From positions 1 through 36,208 of IMG/VR virus record IMGVR_UViG_3300024895_000012: 36,208 nucleotides of DNA. One strand, 5' to 3'. Positions 16,877-24,392 of this stretch are shown one piece after another (the first letter of the stretch is position 1; each line of letters begins with the position of its first letter). The notes under the pieces are model-generated. The model was given only the letters and a program-made list of their open reading frames with translations, was not told where the DNA came from and did not search any database. The stretch comes from a virus. Position numbers and translations under genes: made by a program.

Positions 16877-19032
16877 TGTTCATTTCCTTCAGGCGTAAAA
16901 AAACCACCATCAGGTGGCTGTTCTTGTTGCTCAATAATGGGCGGTTCGTTTAGTTCCTGCTCAAGCGGTGGCGCGTTCATCATGTCTTGTATGGTCTGCA
17001 TGACTAATGCTTGCACTTGTTCAGGGGTGATAGCGTTCTGCAATACGTTCATGCGCTCTGTTTCAGCCTTGAATGCTTCTACTGCGTATTTATTCTCTTC
17101 GCTTTCACGTTTAAGCTCTGCATCACGTTCTGCACTCTCAGCACTGGCTTTAACTTCCAGCAACTTGGCATTACGCTCCTGCTCTAGCTGTGCTTTCTCT
17201 TGATTAAGCTGCTGAATCTGAGCATCCATTTCCTGCATGACTTGCTCGGCATGGCTTAACTGCTGCTGTACCTCTGGAGGCACTTGAGCGCCCTTCTGCT
17301 CTTGCAGGTTAGGCGGTAATGCTTTAGTTAGGCGTTCAGCTAACTTGTCAGCCATTGGGAAGTCGGCAGCTCTCATGATAATGTCACCGGCTATCTGCAT
17401 AAATGCAGGGTTGCGGCTGGCTAACTCGGTCAATGATGCAAAGGCTTCTTGTCTTTGTGTCTGATAGCTAGGGCCAGTATCAATCACCACGTCATAACGG
17501 CCTACTTGTGGATTGAATATCTGCTGAATCTCGCCTACTTCATCCTGTACTTCCTGATGTGGCTGTTCCATCTCTGGATTCAATACCGCATTCTGTTCCT
17601 GTCCATCCAATCCCAAGATGCGCACAACGCGCTGTGTGTCATAATACTTCTGTATCAGGTCAATCAGCACTTTAGCCTCATAGCGTAAAGCGCGTGCCAA
17701 GTTATCAGGAAAGTGAAATGTTGCAGTTTCACCCTGTACCTTTAAGCGTTGAATGCCTACGCCGCTGGATGCCTCAGACTTGATGCCAAAGTTAGCATTC
17801 TGCTGGCCCGATGCTGCTCGCATCTGCTCGGTAGATAGCTGTAACAGCTGAACCTGTGCAGCAGGCATCACAGCAGGCGCTTGACGCTCTGGCCTTGGCA
17901 GTGGATTGCCTGATTCATCAAAGGCGTTATACGGTAAATAAGCGCGTGTCTCGTTATTTGCTGCGCCCCATATCGTCTCATAGCCCTCTATCGCTTCAGC
18001 AGAGGCCATATAAGGCACTTTATTCTGCAAGGCTAGGGTTTGCACTGTCTCAGAGTATGAGAAGTTCACCATACGCGCTGGGTCTTTTAAATCACGTACG
18101 ATGCCCTTGCGTACAATATCACCGTTGACGTTGACCTCTTTACCTACTACTGAGATGATAGGCAGGTAATCACCAAGCCAATCTGTCTCATCAATCGGTG
18201 CATCATGGCCTCCAACGAGCTTGCACCATTTCCACTTCTTAACCTGTGTCTCACGCTCTTTAACGATGATTTCGTTGCCTTGCAGCTTAGACTTTAATAC
18301 GGTTGAGCCATCAGACAGCAGGCAGGCTGTGTCTTTTTCATACGTGCAATAGAAATACTCTGCACGCCTGAATGTCTCGTCTTTCTCCCACTCGTTCTTT
18401 TTACTTTCATCACCCCATGATGCAGGGTCAATCTCTGGGTGCTCACGCTTGGCCTGTTCTTTGCTAATATCCTCAAACACAAAGCCCCATTCAGCATCTG
18501 ACTTGTCCAGCTCTTTACAGTCAGGGTCAATGTAAACAAGGTTAGGATTAGGGCAAGCCTTAATAGTGATTACCTGGTTAAAGCTCGTTGGGCTTTCGTA
18601 CTCGGTGATAATCCTCCAATAACCTTCACCGCCATAGACAGAGTGCTCTGCTGCCGTGTCATGTGCGTCATCGCTGGCACTTGATACCTGAATGTTACGA
18701 ATCAAGCCTGATAGTATCTCTGCTGTCTTCTTATCCGCCCTATCATCAGCCGGTGAAACTTTAACTGCTGGCCTGTTCTGACGGATATTGTTGATGATCT
18801 GGTTGCAATGCTGCGCGGTCATGTTCACAGTCAGGCATACTCGCTTATCCAGCTTACGAGTGCTGCGTATATCCTCAGGCCATTGCCAGCCATTGTCACT
18901 GTCACCCATCGCAAAACGTGTGTCTTCAACGGCTAACAGACGTGATGAGCTGAAAGCCTGTTTAGCACGCTCAAAACGCTTTTTAGCCTCGGCTACTATC
19001 TCGCTAGGCGTTGTTGGTTTTTCGTCTTTCAC
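16873..19032 (-). CDS. Portal protein (P22-like)
   Basis: At 719 residues it is close to P22 gp1 (725). Recognisable features are ARFAMGD..-like FAMGDSDNGWQWP near 40-53, NMTAQHCNQIINNIRQNRPA at about 70-89, YGGEGYWRI, a central barrel, and a long C-terminal helical/coiled region (about 580-680) matching the extended barrel of P22-type portals. It forms the dodecameric vertex for DNA entry and exit and the motor docking site. The 5' end overlaps the GNAT gene by 4 bases. Confidence 0.92.
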   Translation of the reverse strand: MKDEKPTTPSEIVAEAKKRFERAKQAFSSSRLLAVEDTRFAMGDSDNGWQWPEDIRSTRKLDKRVCLTVNMTAQHCNQIINNIRQNRPAVKVSPADDRADKKTAEILSGLIRNIQVSSASDDAHDTAAEHSVYGGEGYWRIITEYESPTSFNQVITIKACPNPNLVYIDPDCKELDKSDAEWGFVFEDISKEQAKREHPEIDPASWGDESKKNEWEKDETFRRAEYFYCTYEKDTACLLSDGSTVLKSKLQGNEIIVKERETQVKKWKWCKLVGGHDAPIDETDWLGDYLPIISVVGKEVNVNGDIVRKGIVRDLKDPARMVNFSYSETVQTLALQNKVPYMASAEAIEGYETIWGAANNETRAYLPYNAFDESGNPLPRPERQAPAVMPAAQVQLLQLSTEQMRAASGQQNANFGIKSEASSGVGIQRLKVQGETATFHFPDNLARALRYEAKVLIDLIQKYYDTQRVVRILGLDGQEQNAVLNPEMEQPHQEVQDEVGEIQQIFNPQVGRYDVVIDTGPSYQTQRQEAFASLTELASRNPAFMQIAGDIIMRAADFPMADKLAERLTKALPPNLQEQKGAQVPPEVQQQLSHAEQVMQEMDAQIQQLNQEKAQLEQERNAKLLEVKASAESAERDAELKRESEENKYAVEAFKAETERMNVLQNAITPEQVQALVMQTIQDMMNAPPLEQELNEPPIIEQQEQPPDGGFFTPEGNEQ

Positions 19033-19343
19033 TCAAATTTTCCCTTAGGCGGTCTAGCCATTAAAATAACTGGCTTCTCCTGTAAGGTTAGAAAGCCGTG
19101 TTTTGTGTACCATGTCTTTAATTCTTCCGTGTCAGGCATCAGCAACAAACCAACACCCACATCATCAGCTTCATCACATATCTTGTTAAGCAGCTTTGTA
19201 GCCCATCCTTTGCGCCGGTGATGCTCATTGGTATGCAGAGAGTTAATCTCAATCAGTCGCATATTAGGGATAGCTTGGCTGACTAATAGCTTGCATGTTG
19301 CATAGCCTAGAACTCTATTGCCTAGATTCATTAACCCATCCAT
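19029..19343 (-). CDS. Small GNAT-family acetyltransferase-like protein
   Basis: A 104-residue protein with the central GNAT core: a beta strand IEINSLHTNEHH, the acetyl-CoA loop HRRKGWATKLLNKICDEA (about 42-59, RRKGWA replacing the usual Q/R-x-x-G-x-G/A), a VGLLLMPDTEELKTWYTKHGF strand-helix and a terminal strand. It lacks most of the usual N-terminal strand and helices (typical length about 140). The start is either ATG 19343 or ATG 19331, both overlapping terL. It lies between terminase and portal, so it could modify virion or host proteins; the target is unknown. Confidence 0.75.
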   Translation of the reverse strand: MDGLMNLGNRVLGYATCKLLVSQAIPNMRLIEINSLHTNEHHRRKGWATKLLNKICDEADDVGVGLLLMPDTEELKTWYTKHGFLTLQEKPVILMARPPKGKFE

Positions 19344-20686
19344 CCCAAGTCATGATGCATATTGTGTACATCTGACTTGTTTTCCTGTTTTTTCTTAGGT
19401 GATTTAACGATTGCAGGAAATAAAGCAGCCAATGCCCATATCAGCGCATCTGCTCTATTAGGACTGTTAGCCCCTGTATATCCATAGGTAGAGAATGCCG
19501 TTAGCTCGTCTTCAAGCTCATTCAGCCTGCCTACGTGCCTAATTTTGCCCTGCTCATACAAAGCACTAAAAGGCTCTGCTCTTTGCGCCTTGCCTCTTGA
19601 TGCTGTCACCATGATAAAGTTAGTTCTAGCGCGGCATGTCCTGATGACATACTCAACCATTGCACCGCCAAAGTTACTCTCGCCAATGATTGCATCAGCG
19701 TTGTACCTGTCGTAAGCGTCAGTTGCTATCTTGCCCCATGTTGCAGGGCCAGCTTTAACCGTTAAATCTTCTAATGGGTATGCATTGCCATCAGTTCCAA
19801 GGCCTACAACACATATGCCAATTGCATCATTGTCTGCATTGTCTTCATCACCACTGCCGGAAGGGTCAACCGCAATTACAACACGTACAAAGTCAGGAAC
19901 GCTGCCATCAATGACACGCCATCTGTCTATGTTCTCTTCTGGGAATAATGCATTTGGTGTTGCATCAGCAAAATCACCATCCATAAAGCGTTTACGTGCT
20001 CGGCTGCTTAATGCCTTGAGTGTGTCCAGATAGCCATCAGTAAGATTGTCTGTGTTGTCTAATGGGTTAATCTGCATCGAGACATAATCATCAGGCTTTG
20101 CAAGATTCTCTTTAGTCTCAGGATGGCGCTTTTCTTTGAATATCCTGTAAGTCCAGTGCGCTTTACTTGGTGGATTGCAGTCGTAATATACCTTTGGCCT
20201 TAACTGTTGCGCTGGCAAATCATCAATCGCCATTTGTTCGGCCTTTTGTGCCAGGCGCGTGATAGCTGTTTCAATAGAGCCGTAAGGTATCTGCGAGCAC
20301 TCGTTAAAATAGAGAGTTACAAACTCCATACCCAGAATCTTCTCAGTACGCTCTTTGTCATCCAGACCAGCAAACCATATCTGTGAGCCGTTATCAAACT
20401 CAACATACCAATCTGATTTATTGATGTGATAATTAACGCCAGGAAAGCATAACTCCATCACCTTCGGGAAAGTATCAAGCACAACAGAGTTTTTTACCGC
20501 ATTGAACCTGAACCGCAATATAGCGTGTCTGCTCTTAGGTGCTTTTAACGCCCTTAATGATACTGCCCTGACTAATGTAAACGTCTTACCGCTGCGTGAA
20601 CCTCCAAACAGCATGATGTGCGTTACTATTTGCGCTAATAGGTTATTTGCCTCCGATTGCTTATCGGTTAGCTTAAAGGGCTGCAT
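19331..20686 (-). CDS. terL: Terminase large subunit
   Basis: A 451-residue packaging motor. The ATPase domain shows Walker A GGSRSGKT (28-35) and a Walker B-type FVTLYFNEC with catalytic Glu129. The RNase H-like nuclease shows VAVDPSGSGD (Asp274), GESNFGG (Glu336) and NRADALIWA (Asp413). It cuts concatemers and drives DNA into the procapsid, consistent with P22-like headful packaging, which fits a circularly permuted map. It overlaps the small-subunit gene by 14 bases. Confidence 0.95.
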   Translation of the reverse strand: MQPFKLTDKQSEANNLLAQIVTHIMLFGGSRSGKTFTLVRAVSLRALKAPKSRHAILRFRFNAVKNSVVLDTFPKVMELCFPGVNYHINKSDWYVEFDNGSQIWFAGLDDKERTEKILGMEFVTLYFNECSQIPYGSIETAITRLAQKAEQMAIDDLPAQQLRPKVYYDCNPPSKAHWTYRIFKEKRHPETKENLAKPDDYVSMQINPLDNTDNLTDGYLDTLKALSSRARKRFMDGDFADATPNALFPEENIDRWRVIDGSVPDFVRVVIAVDPSGSGDEDNADNDAIGICVVGLGTDGNAYPLEDLTVKAGPATWGKIATDAYDRYNADAIIGESNFGGAMVEYVIRTCRARTNFIMVTASRGKAQRAEPFSALYEQGKIRHVGRLNELEDELTAFSTYGYTGANSPNRADALIWALAALFPAIVKSPKKKQENKSDVHNMHHDLGWMG

Positions 20687-20921
20687 CTGCTTTCGATATG
20701 TGAAAGGCTACTGGATTGCCTGCGTCACCTGTTAATTCAACACTTTGCAAATCAGGCAAGGCTTTATTTAGTAACAATTTGATTGCATTCAATCTATTTG
20801 AGCTAACGTCTGCATCATCAAGTTCACCTAATGCGTATGATTGAACACGATTAATAAGCTCTGTTACTTTTATTTTTAGTCTTACATCATCCTGATGAGT
20901 TTTGCGAAGTCTTGCTGCCAT
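20673..20921 (-). CDS. terS: Terminase small subunit candidate
   Basis: An 82-residue protein overlapping terL by 14 bases. It has a basic start (AARLRKTHQDDVR), a helical core, and an AIKLLLNKALPDLQSVEL segment (about 46-63) found in short terminase small subunits of proteobacterial phages. It would recognise the packaging site. The start at 20921 has AAGGA upstream. It is shorter than P22 gp3 (162), so a separate DNA-binding helper is conceivable. Confidence 0.7.
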   Translation of the reverse strand: MAARLRKTHQDDVRLKIKVTELINRVQSYALGELDDADVSSNRLNAIKLLLNKALPDLQSVELTGDAGNPVAFHISKADAAL

Positions 20922-20963
20922 GTTGATTCCTTACCTGCTCATATAGAGCGACCTGAGAGCATC

Positions 20964-21134
20964 TCAGTCTGTTTTGTTAAATCCGAGTTGGTCATCTTTC
21001 AGTAGATGATTGAAGTGGTCTGTGTCTAGCTTTACGCTAAAATCAATCTTGTCATAATTGTCTGCATAGGTCTTACTACGCTTTGTTGCAATACGGTCAT
21101 TCGTAATGTCATTGGTTGCTGTGTTGTCTGTCAT
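20964..21134 (-). CDS. Small hypothetical protein upstream of terS (56 aa)
   Basis: A 57-codon frame from ATG 21134 to TGA 20964. Its start overlaps the upstream small gene in ATGA, evidence for coupled translation. The protein is polar, with many Asp, Asn, Thr and Lys (YADNYDKIDFSVKLDTDHF in the middle) and no membrane segment. Position directly before terS could mean a packaging or DNA-binding helper, but no family is recognised. Confidence 0.65.
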   Translation of the reverse strand: MTDNTATNDITNDRIATKRSKTYADNYDKIDFSVKLDTDHFNHLLKDDQLGFNKTD

Positions 21135-21265
21135 TTTGCAGGCTTCCCATTTATGGCTTTTGCAAATAGCGAGCCAGGTTTTAATCCAGCCTTCTTACAG
21201 TGTTTAGCTTCTACCTTTATTACATACTTAGCCATTTGCTTTAATGTGATTAATTGATTAGACAT
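21131..21265 (-). CDS. Small basic hypothetical protein (44 aa)
   Basis: A 45-codon frame from ATG 21265, with a good AGGTGA site 7 bases upstream, to a TGA that overlaps the next start. It is Lys-rich (K..VIKVEAKHCKKAGLKPG) and probably binds nucleic acid or protein. The ribosome-binding site and coupling support a real gene; function unknown. Confidence 0.65.
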   Translation of the reverse strand: MSNQLITLKQMAKYVIKVEAKHCKKAGLKPGSLFAKAINGKPAK

Positions 21266-21290
21266 AGTGTCACCTGAATAGATAAGAGCT

Positions 21291-21440
21291 TTACGCCACC
21301 CTAGCAGCTCTGACTAGGTGAAGCTGGCCTTGCTTCCTGTTGATGGCTATCATCCATGATGACCGCGTACAGTCGGATGAATCTTTGAACATATACGGCT
21401 GATGACTATCCGGCTCAGTATTTCGCACGTCTGCAAACAT
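21291..21440 (-). CDS. Small hypothetical protein (49 aa)
   Basis: A 50-codon frame from ATG 21440 to TAA 21291, beginning MFADVRNTEPDS and ending in a basic LHLVRAARVA tail. The upstream signal is weak (GCGGAA). It lies 25 bases before the AGGTGA-led gene and in the same direction as the late operon. No family recognised. Between 21441 and 21552 nothing clear was seen except a CCGC-TATT-GCGG hairpin. Confidence 0.5.
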   Translation of the reverse strand: MFADVRNTEPDSHQPYMFKDSSDCTRSSWMIAINRKQGQLHLVRAARVA

Positions 21441-21552
21441 ATGAGTTATTCCGCGCTCTAGTCATCATGCGTATAGGTTGCAGTTTTTATTGTGGTCTGC
21501 AAACACAATGCCTCTGTGGGCATAAATACCGCAATAGCGGATTCTTAGACGA

Positions 21553-21924
21553 TTAAGCTAATGATGACCTAAATGGATTTTTAAATTCTCTTGGCAACCA
21601 TCCATCTTCATCATCTTCTCTTGTTTCTTTTTGAAATCCAACCCATGATTTCTGAACTTCTTTTATTTTTTTATCAAAGTTAACAATTTTTCTAGTATTT
21701 GCATTGCCTTGAACAGTATCAATTCTAACGTTACCAACTTCATATGCACCTTTATCCATAGTCCTGCACATACAAAATTGACCAACTTTAGAGCCTCTAT
21801 TATGGTAGTGAGGCTTCCATATATCCCACCATTCATCAAATGTAAGTTTGAATTCAATGCCTCTATGTTTTGCCTTACTTTTATGGCAAGAGTAAGCAAT
21901 TTTCTGCAATCTTAAATCTTCCAC
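21553..21924 (-). CDS. HNH-like endonuclease / DNA-binding protein, first late gene
   Basis: A 123-residue protein starting at GTG 21924 with GGAG 6 bases upstream. It has CHKSKAKHRGIEFKLTFDEW near 13-32 and a DKGAYEVGNVRIDTVQGNAN segment (about 57-76) that mimics the DRID..KGY..GNVRW.T..EN pattern of AP2/HNH-type phage endonucleases. The first Asp-Arg-Ile-Asp part is replaced by CRTMDKG, so catalytic capacity is uncertain. It is the first gene after the late promoter and terminators and is followed by small genes and terS; HNH nucleases near terminases are common and may help cutting, or it may be a free-standing homing endonuclease. Confidence 0.6.
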   Translation of the reverse strand: MEDLRLQKIAYSCHKSKAKHRGIEFKLTFDEWWDIWKPHYHNRGSKVGQFCMCRTMDKGAYEVGNVRIDTVQGNANTRKIVNFDKKIKEVQKSWVGFQKETREDDEDGWLPREFKNPFRSSLA

Positions 21925-21938
21925 TTGAACTCCAAATG

Positions 21939-21960
21939 AAAAAACCGCAATTAAGCGGTC
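21939..21960 (-). terminator. Second tandem late-leader terminator
   Basis: In the minus sense ACCGC-TTAATT-GCGGT is followed by TTTTTC. It lies about 90 bases after the predicted late start and 15 bases before the GTG of the first late gene. Confidence 0.75.
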
Positions 21961-21968
21961 TTATAAAA

Positions 21969-21993
21969 GCAAAAACCCGCAATTAAGCGGGTT
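21969..21993 (-). terminator. First tandem late-leader terminator
   Basis: In the minus sense AACCCGC-TTAATT-GCGGGTT is followed by TTTGC, a 7-bp stem. It is about 35 bases after the predicted late start. Together with the second copy it should stop both late and early-left transcripts unless antiterminated. Confidence 0.8.
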
Positions 21994-22009
21994 GTAAATT
22001 ACGTTTCTT

Positions 22010-22028
22010 TTGGGTAGGCTCTGCCCAA
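22010..22028 (-). promoter_or_regulatory. Hairpin at the very 5' end of the late transcript
   Basis: An imperfect palindrome TTGGGCAGAGCCTACCCAA folds into a stem of about 8 bp with one G-U pair. It begins at or next to the predicted start site, where Q-type systems have their pause and loading region. No T-tract follows. Confidence 0.5.
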
Positions 22029-22064
22029 TGAAAAAATTTTACTACTACATGATGTGCATGTCAA
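22029..22064 (-). promoter_or_regulatory. Late promoter (pR'-like)
   Basis: In the minus sense TTGACA (22064-22059), 17 bases, TAAAAT (22041-22036), giving a start near 22029. It is the best sigma70 match noticed in the window. It faces the terminase and structural genes and lies after the last early-left gene. Confidence 0.85.
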
Positions 22065-22073
22065 TACATATTT

Positions 22074-22087
22074 TACAATATATTGTA
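22074..22087. promoter_or_regulatory. Perfect 14-bp palindrome upstream of the late promoter
   Basis: TACAATATATTGTA is fully symmetric and ends 10 bases upstream of the -35 box in an AT-rich tract. It could be a regulator site or an UP-like region. Confidence 0.4.
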
Positions 22088-22099
22088 TATTTTTGTTAA

Positions 22100-22489
22100 T
22101 TATTGAAATAAAAATGATATGCCAAATATAACCAATATAAACATACCTATTGCAAATACTGCCATGATTGAATAAAGGATTGATAGAAGGAATATTTCAC
22201 CAATACTCGCATATCCTGTTTCCCATTCTTTCCATGCCCCTGCAATAGCTGATATAAGCATTATCACAATAATAACTTTAATAAAAATTACCGCCTCATG
22301 TGATAACGGAACACCATCCCCATGAATCCGATAAACACATCCTGCATATTCTCTCTGCTCTGCTATCGTTGGACTTTTTAAGCTGTTATAAGTATTTAGT
22401 GTAACTTTGCACTCTGCATCTTTTGCTATTTGTATGGCTGTATTTGATTGTGCCAGTGCTGCTGATGATATTGCTATTGATGCAGTCAT
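22100..22489 (-). CDS. Membrane protein with two or three transmembrane segments, last gene of the left early operon
   Basis: A 129-residue protein. A signal-like N-terminus (ASIAISSAALAQS) is followed by a soluble region with two Cys (27 and 51), then hydrophobic segments at about 66-84 and 97-127. The layout suggests an exported loop anchored by C-terminal helices. Its start overlaps the Q-like gene stop by one base (TAATG). No family recognised; superinfection exclusion or lysis control would fit a phage membrane protein here but is speculative. Confidence 0.6.
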   Translation of the reverse strand: MTASIAISSAALAQSNTAIQIAKDAECKVTLNTYNSLKSPTIAEQREYAGCVYRIHGDGVPLSHEAVIFIKVIIVIMLISAIAGAWKEWETGYASIGEIFLLSILYSIMAVFAIGMFILVIFGISFLFQ

Positions 22490-22821
22490 TATTGCAATCC
22501 CCTCTTATTAGCCAATCTCAATATGCTTTCTATCGCTTCCTCGTAGTCCATAGACTGCGTTGGATAGTGATGTGATACCTTTAGCCATACATGATTGATT
22601 GATGTCCTCTGTGGCTGGCTGATGCTGTCTATGATGCTGTCCATAGCTTGAGCGCATTTAGTGTCTACTTCATCGCACATGATTTCAAATTCATCTTCAC
22701 CGCTTGCGCCGCCAGAACTCATGCATAAACTCTTTGACGGATAGCCCAGCTTAGATGATGGCTGTTTCATGTAATCTGCCCAGTTACCCAGCAGCCAGTC
22801 AAGACGTTCTAAAGTAATCAT
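22489..22821 (-). CDS. Q-like late antitermination protein candidate
   Basis: A 110-residue protein with the general layout of phage antitermination Q proteins: an N-terminal LDWLLGNWADYMKQ helix, LGYPSKSL, an acidic CDEVDTKCAQAMDSII helix (about 49-64), a Trp-containing HVWLKVSHHY segment, and a C-terminal SMDYEEAIESILRLANKRG helix of HTH type. It is the penultimate gene of the left early operon, directly upstream of a late promoter followed by tandem terminators, exactly where lambda-like phages carry Q. Homology is by pattern only. Confidence 0.55.
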   Translation of the reverse strand: MITLERLDWLLGNWADYMKQPSSKLGYPSKSLCMSSGGASGEDEFEIMCDEVDTKCAQAMDSIIDSISQPQRTSINHVWLKVSHHYPTQSMDYEEAIESILRLANKRGLQ

Positions 22822-23018
22822 TTTGCCCCCTTGCCATAGATTCTATTTGCGATATTGCATACTGTTTCAAAGTCATCTTTACCTAGATTTGCCTGCTGCT
22901 CTTTCGTGAGTACCAGTGTCCTGTCATCAGTCCATGCTTTCTGCTTCATCCTGAATCTCTCCTGCTCGTTTGTTGGTGTTGGTTGTCTGCATTCAAAAGA
23001 TTTAGCGCGTAGTGTCAT
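22818..23018 (-). CDS. Small hypothetical early protein
   Basis: A 66-residue, highly charged protein without membrane segments (middle part FRMKQKAWTDDRTLVLTKEQ). It overlaps the nuclease gene by 17 bases and the Q-like gene by 4, so it is embedded in the operon. No family recognised. Confidence 0.55.
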   Translation of the reverse strand: MTLRAKSFECRQPTPTNEQERFRMKQKAWTDDRTLVLTKEQQANLGKDDFETVCNIANRIYGKGAK

Positions 23019-23304
23019 TTCTTATCTCGCTTATAATCCGGATAACATCATCAACCGTGTAGACTATCTCTATCCACCCCTGCCATTCATCATGAAACTT
23101 AGCCTCGTCAGTAGTCAATAAACGTGCGCTAGGTGGCTTAGAACCGTCTTTTATCTCTATAGCTACGTTATGCCCTTGATAACCTATTAAAATGTCAGGA
23201 GCGCCTTTACCTAGCTGTGCCGTGTCCAATACGCTTGCACCTAGTTCCCTGAAGTTTTTCACTATCTCGGTATGGTTTGCATCTTTACGTGCTCTTACTC
23301 GCAT
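23002..23304 (-). CDS. VRR-NUC / Holliday-junction-resolvase-like PD-(D/E)XK nuclease
   Basis: Start chosen at ATG 23304, overlapping the upstream stop in TAATG, giving 100 residues. The core reads NFRELGASVLDTAQLGKGAPDILI then NVAIEIKDG: Pro36-Asp37, Glu50 and Lys52 form the PD-(D/E)XK site, with a Glu near residue 13. This resembles small VRR-NUC and archaeal-type resolvase enzymes that cut branched DNA. A phage would use it to resolve recombination intermediates or trim branched concatemers before packaging. Confidence 0.8.
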   Translation of the reverse strand: MRVRARKDANHTEIVKNFRELGASVLDTAQLGKGAPDILIGYQGHNVAIEIKDGSKPPSARLLTTDEAKFHDEWQGWIEIVYTVDDVIRIISEIRNDTTR

Positions 23305-23813
23305 TACCACACCATCCCTGCTGATGTACCAGCGTAGTTCTTAGGTGATTTTTTCTCTTTTGAATCTTGCTTGTTTGATTCTTTTATCTTCTGGATAAAG
23401 TAATTGCTAGGATTTGTGTTTAGTCTATAGATGCCTTGTTGCTCTTGCTGTCTTAACTCTTTTTGAACCTGCGCTGAATAGTTCATTCCTTGCGCCTTTA
23501 ACAATTCATCTGCTTTAATCCTAAAACGTTCTTTATGATCTTTATTGGATTTACTGATCATAGATAGCAGTAATGTAATTTCATTGTCTGTCAGTTCCGT
23601 TTTAATTGAGTACCACACGCTTTTGTATGGTTTTCCCCTTACATTTGTTTTTACTTGCTCACATCGCAGTATCCCTGCATTAACCATGTTCTTTAGGTAT
23701 CTTCTGGAAGTCATGCAGGTAGCATTTATTGCTTCTGCTGCTTCCCATGCCTCAGTGCCTAAAGAACATAAACGTGCAATTATTCTTAGGTTGTCTGCCA
23801 TTGCTTTATTCAT
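23304..23813 (-). CDS. Winged-helix DNA-binding protein
   Basis: A 169-residue protein. Residues 8-60 form a winged helix-turn-helix (ATCMTSRRYLKNMVNAGIL with a wing ending in VWYSI). The middle is helical and Lys/Gln-rich and the tail (about 140-169) is basic and disordered. It sits with recombination and nuclease genes. It may load replication proteins or regulate transcription; the family is not resolved. Confidence 0.6.
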   Translation of the reverse strand: MNKAMADNLRIIARLCSLGTEAWEAAEAINATCMTSRRYLKNMVNAGILRCEQVKTNVRGKPYKSVWYSIKTELTDNEITLLLSMISKSNKDHKERFRIKADELLKAQGMNYSAQVQKELRQQEQQGIYRLNTNPSNYFIQKIKESNKQDSKEKKSPKNYAGTSAGMVW

Positions 23814-24102
23814 TGATTAGCCCCTTTTTAATGAGTTTTATCTGCGTTTCTATTACTGCTTCAAGATGTGCGAGTTTTAGAAAGTCTTTATCAAAGTTTT
23901 TGTGCGTTCTTCCATCCAGTGCGTCATGGCAATTTGAGCAGCAGTAAGCACCATGTAAATCTGAAACTTTGCGCCCTACTCCATGACCGAACCGAACACC
24001 ATTAATATGTGCCAGCACGGTAGTTTCTTGATTGCCATTGCATACATTAGGAAGGCGGACAGTGCATACTTCACCCTGTGCTGATTTTGTTATCTTGCTC
24101 AT
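23806..24102 (-). CDS. YbcO-like nuclease (DUF1364)
   Basis: A 98-residue protein matching the YbcO/DUF1364 pattern of lambdoid phages: SKITKSAQGEVCTVRLPNVC, then NGNQETTVLAHING and GAYCCSNCHDALDGR. Cys13, Cys21, Cys55, Cys58 and nearby His residues would bind zinc in an HNH-like fold. YbcO is a ssDNA/dsDNA nuclease located next to ninB-type genes, as here. It overlaps both neighbours by 4-8 bases. Confidence 0.85.
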   Translation of the reverse strand: MSKITKSAQGEVCTVRLPNVCNGNQETTVLAHINGVRFGHGVGRKVSDLHGAYCCSNCHDALDGRTHKNFDKDFLKLAHLEAVIETQIKLIKKGLINE

Positions 24103-24392
24103 GCTTCCCCCTCAAATACATATCCAATATTCTCAGCCGCCCATTGATGCGTATATGTGATTAGCTCTGCATATTCTTCACGCTCTGCCTGCTCGCTTGG
24201 TCTCACATTCCGGTACCACTTATTACCGATTTTGTATTCTTCAATACCGAAAAAATCTTCCTTGATTGCTGCTTTAATCTTTCCTGGCGTTTCACCAATA
24301 AACTTTCCCAACTCTCTGCACATCGCATGGAATTTATTGCGCTGCTCATTAGTCTTTGGCTTTTCTCTGCCGCAAGTAGGACACTTAGCCAT
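24099..24392 (-). CDS. NinB-like recombination protein with zinc knuckle
   Basis: Start set at ATG 24392, which overlaps the upstream stop by 8 bases; the longer frame to 24419 lies inside that gene. The 97 residues open with a CPTCG knuckle, then NEQRNKFHAMCRELGKFIG and KIKAAIKEDFFG, and end in helical segments, a pattern seen in NinB/YbcN proteins that bind ssDNA in lambda recombination. The adjacency to the YbcO-like gene supports it. The N-terminal zinc motif is shorter than a full finger. Confidence 0.6.
   Translation of the reverse strand: MAKCPTCGREKPKTNEQRNKFHAMCRELGKFIGETPGKIKAAIKEDFFGIEEYKIGNKWYRNVRPSEQAEREEYAELITYTHQWAAENIGYVFEGEA

Noticed and set aside
16661-17203. 180-codon plus-strand frame over the portal gene end
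   Set aside because: Low-complexity Ser/Cys-rich translation of the opposite strand of a Glu/Gln-rich helical region.
22010-22028. Third terminator after the late promoter
   Set aside because: The stem is good but it is at the transcript start and no T-tract follows in the minus sense.
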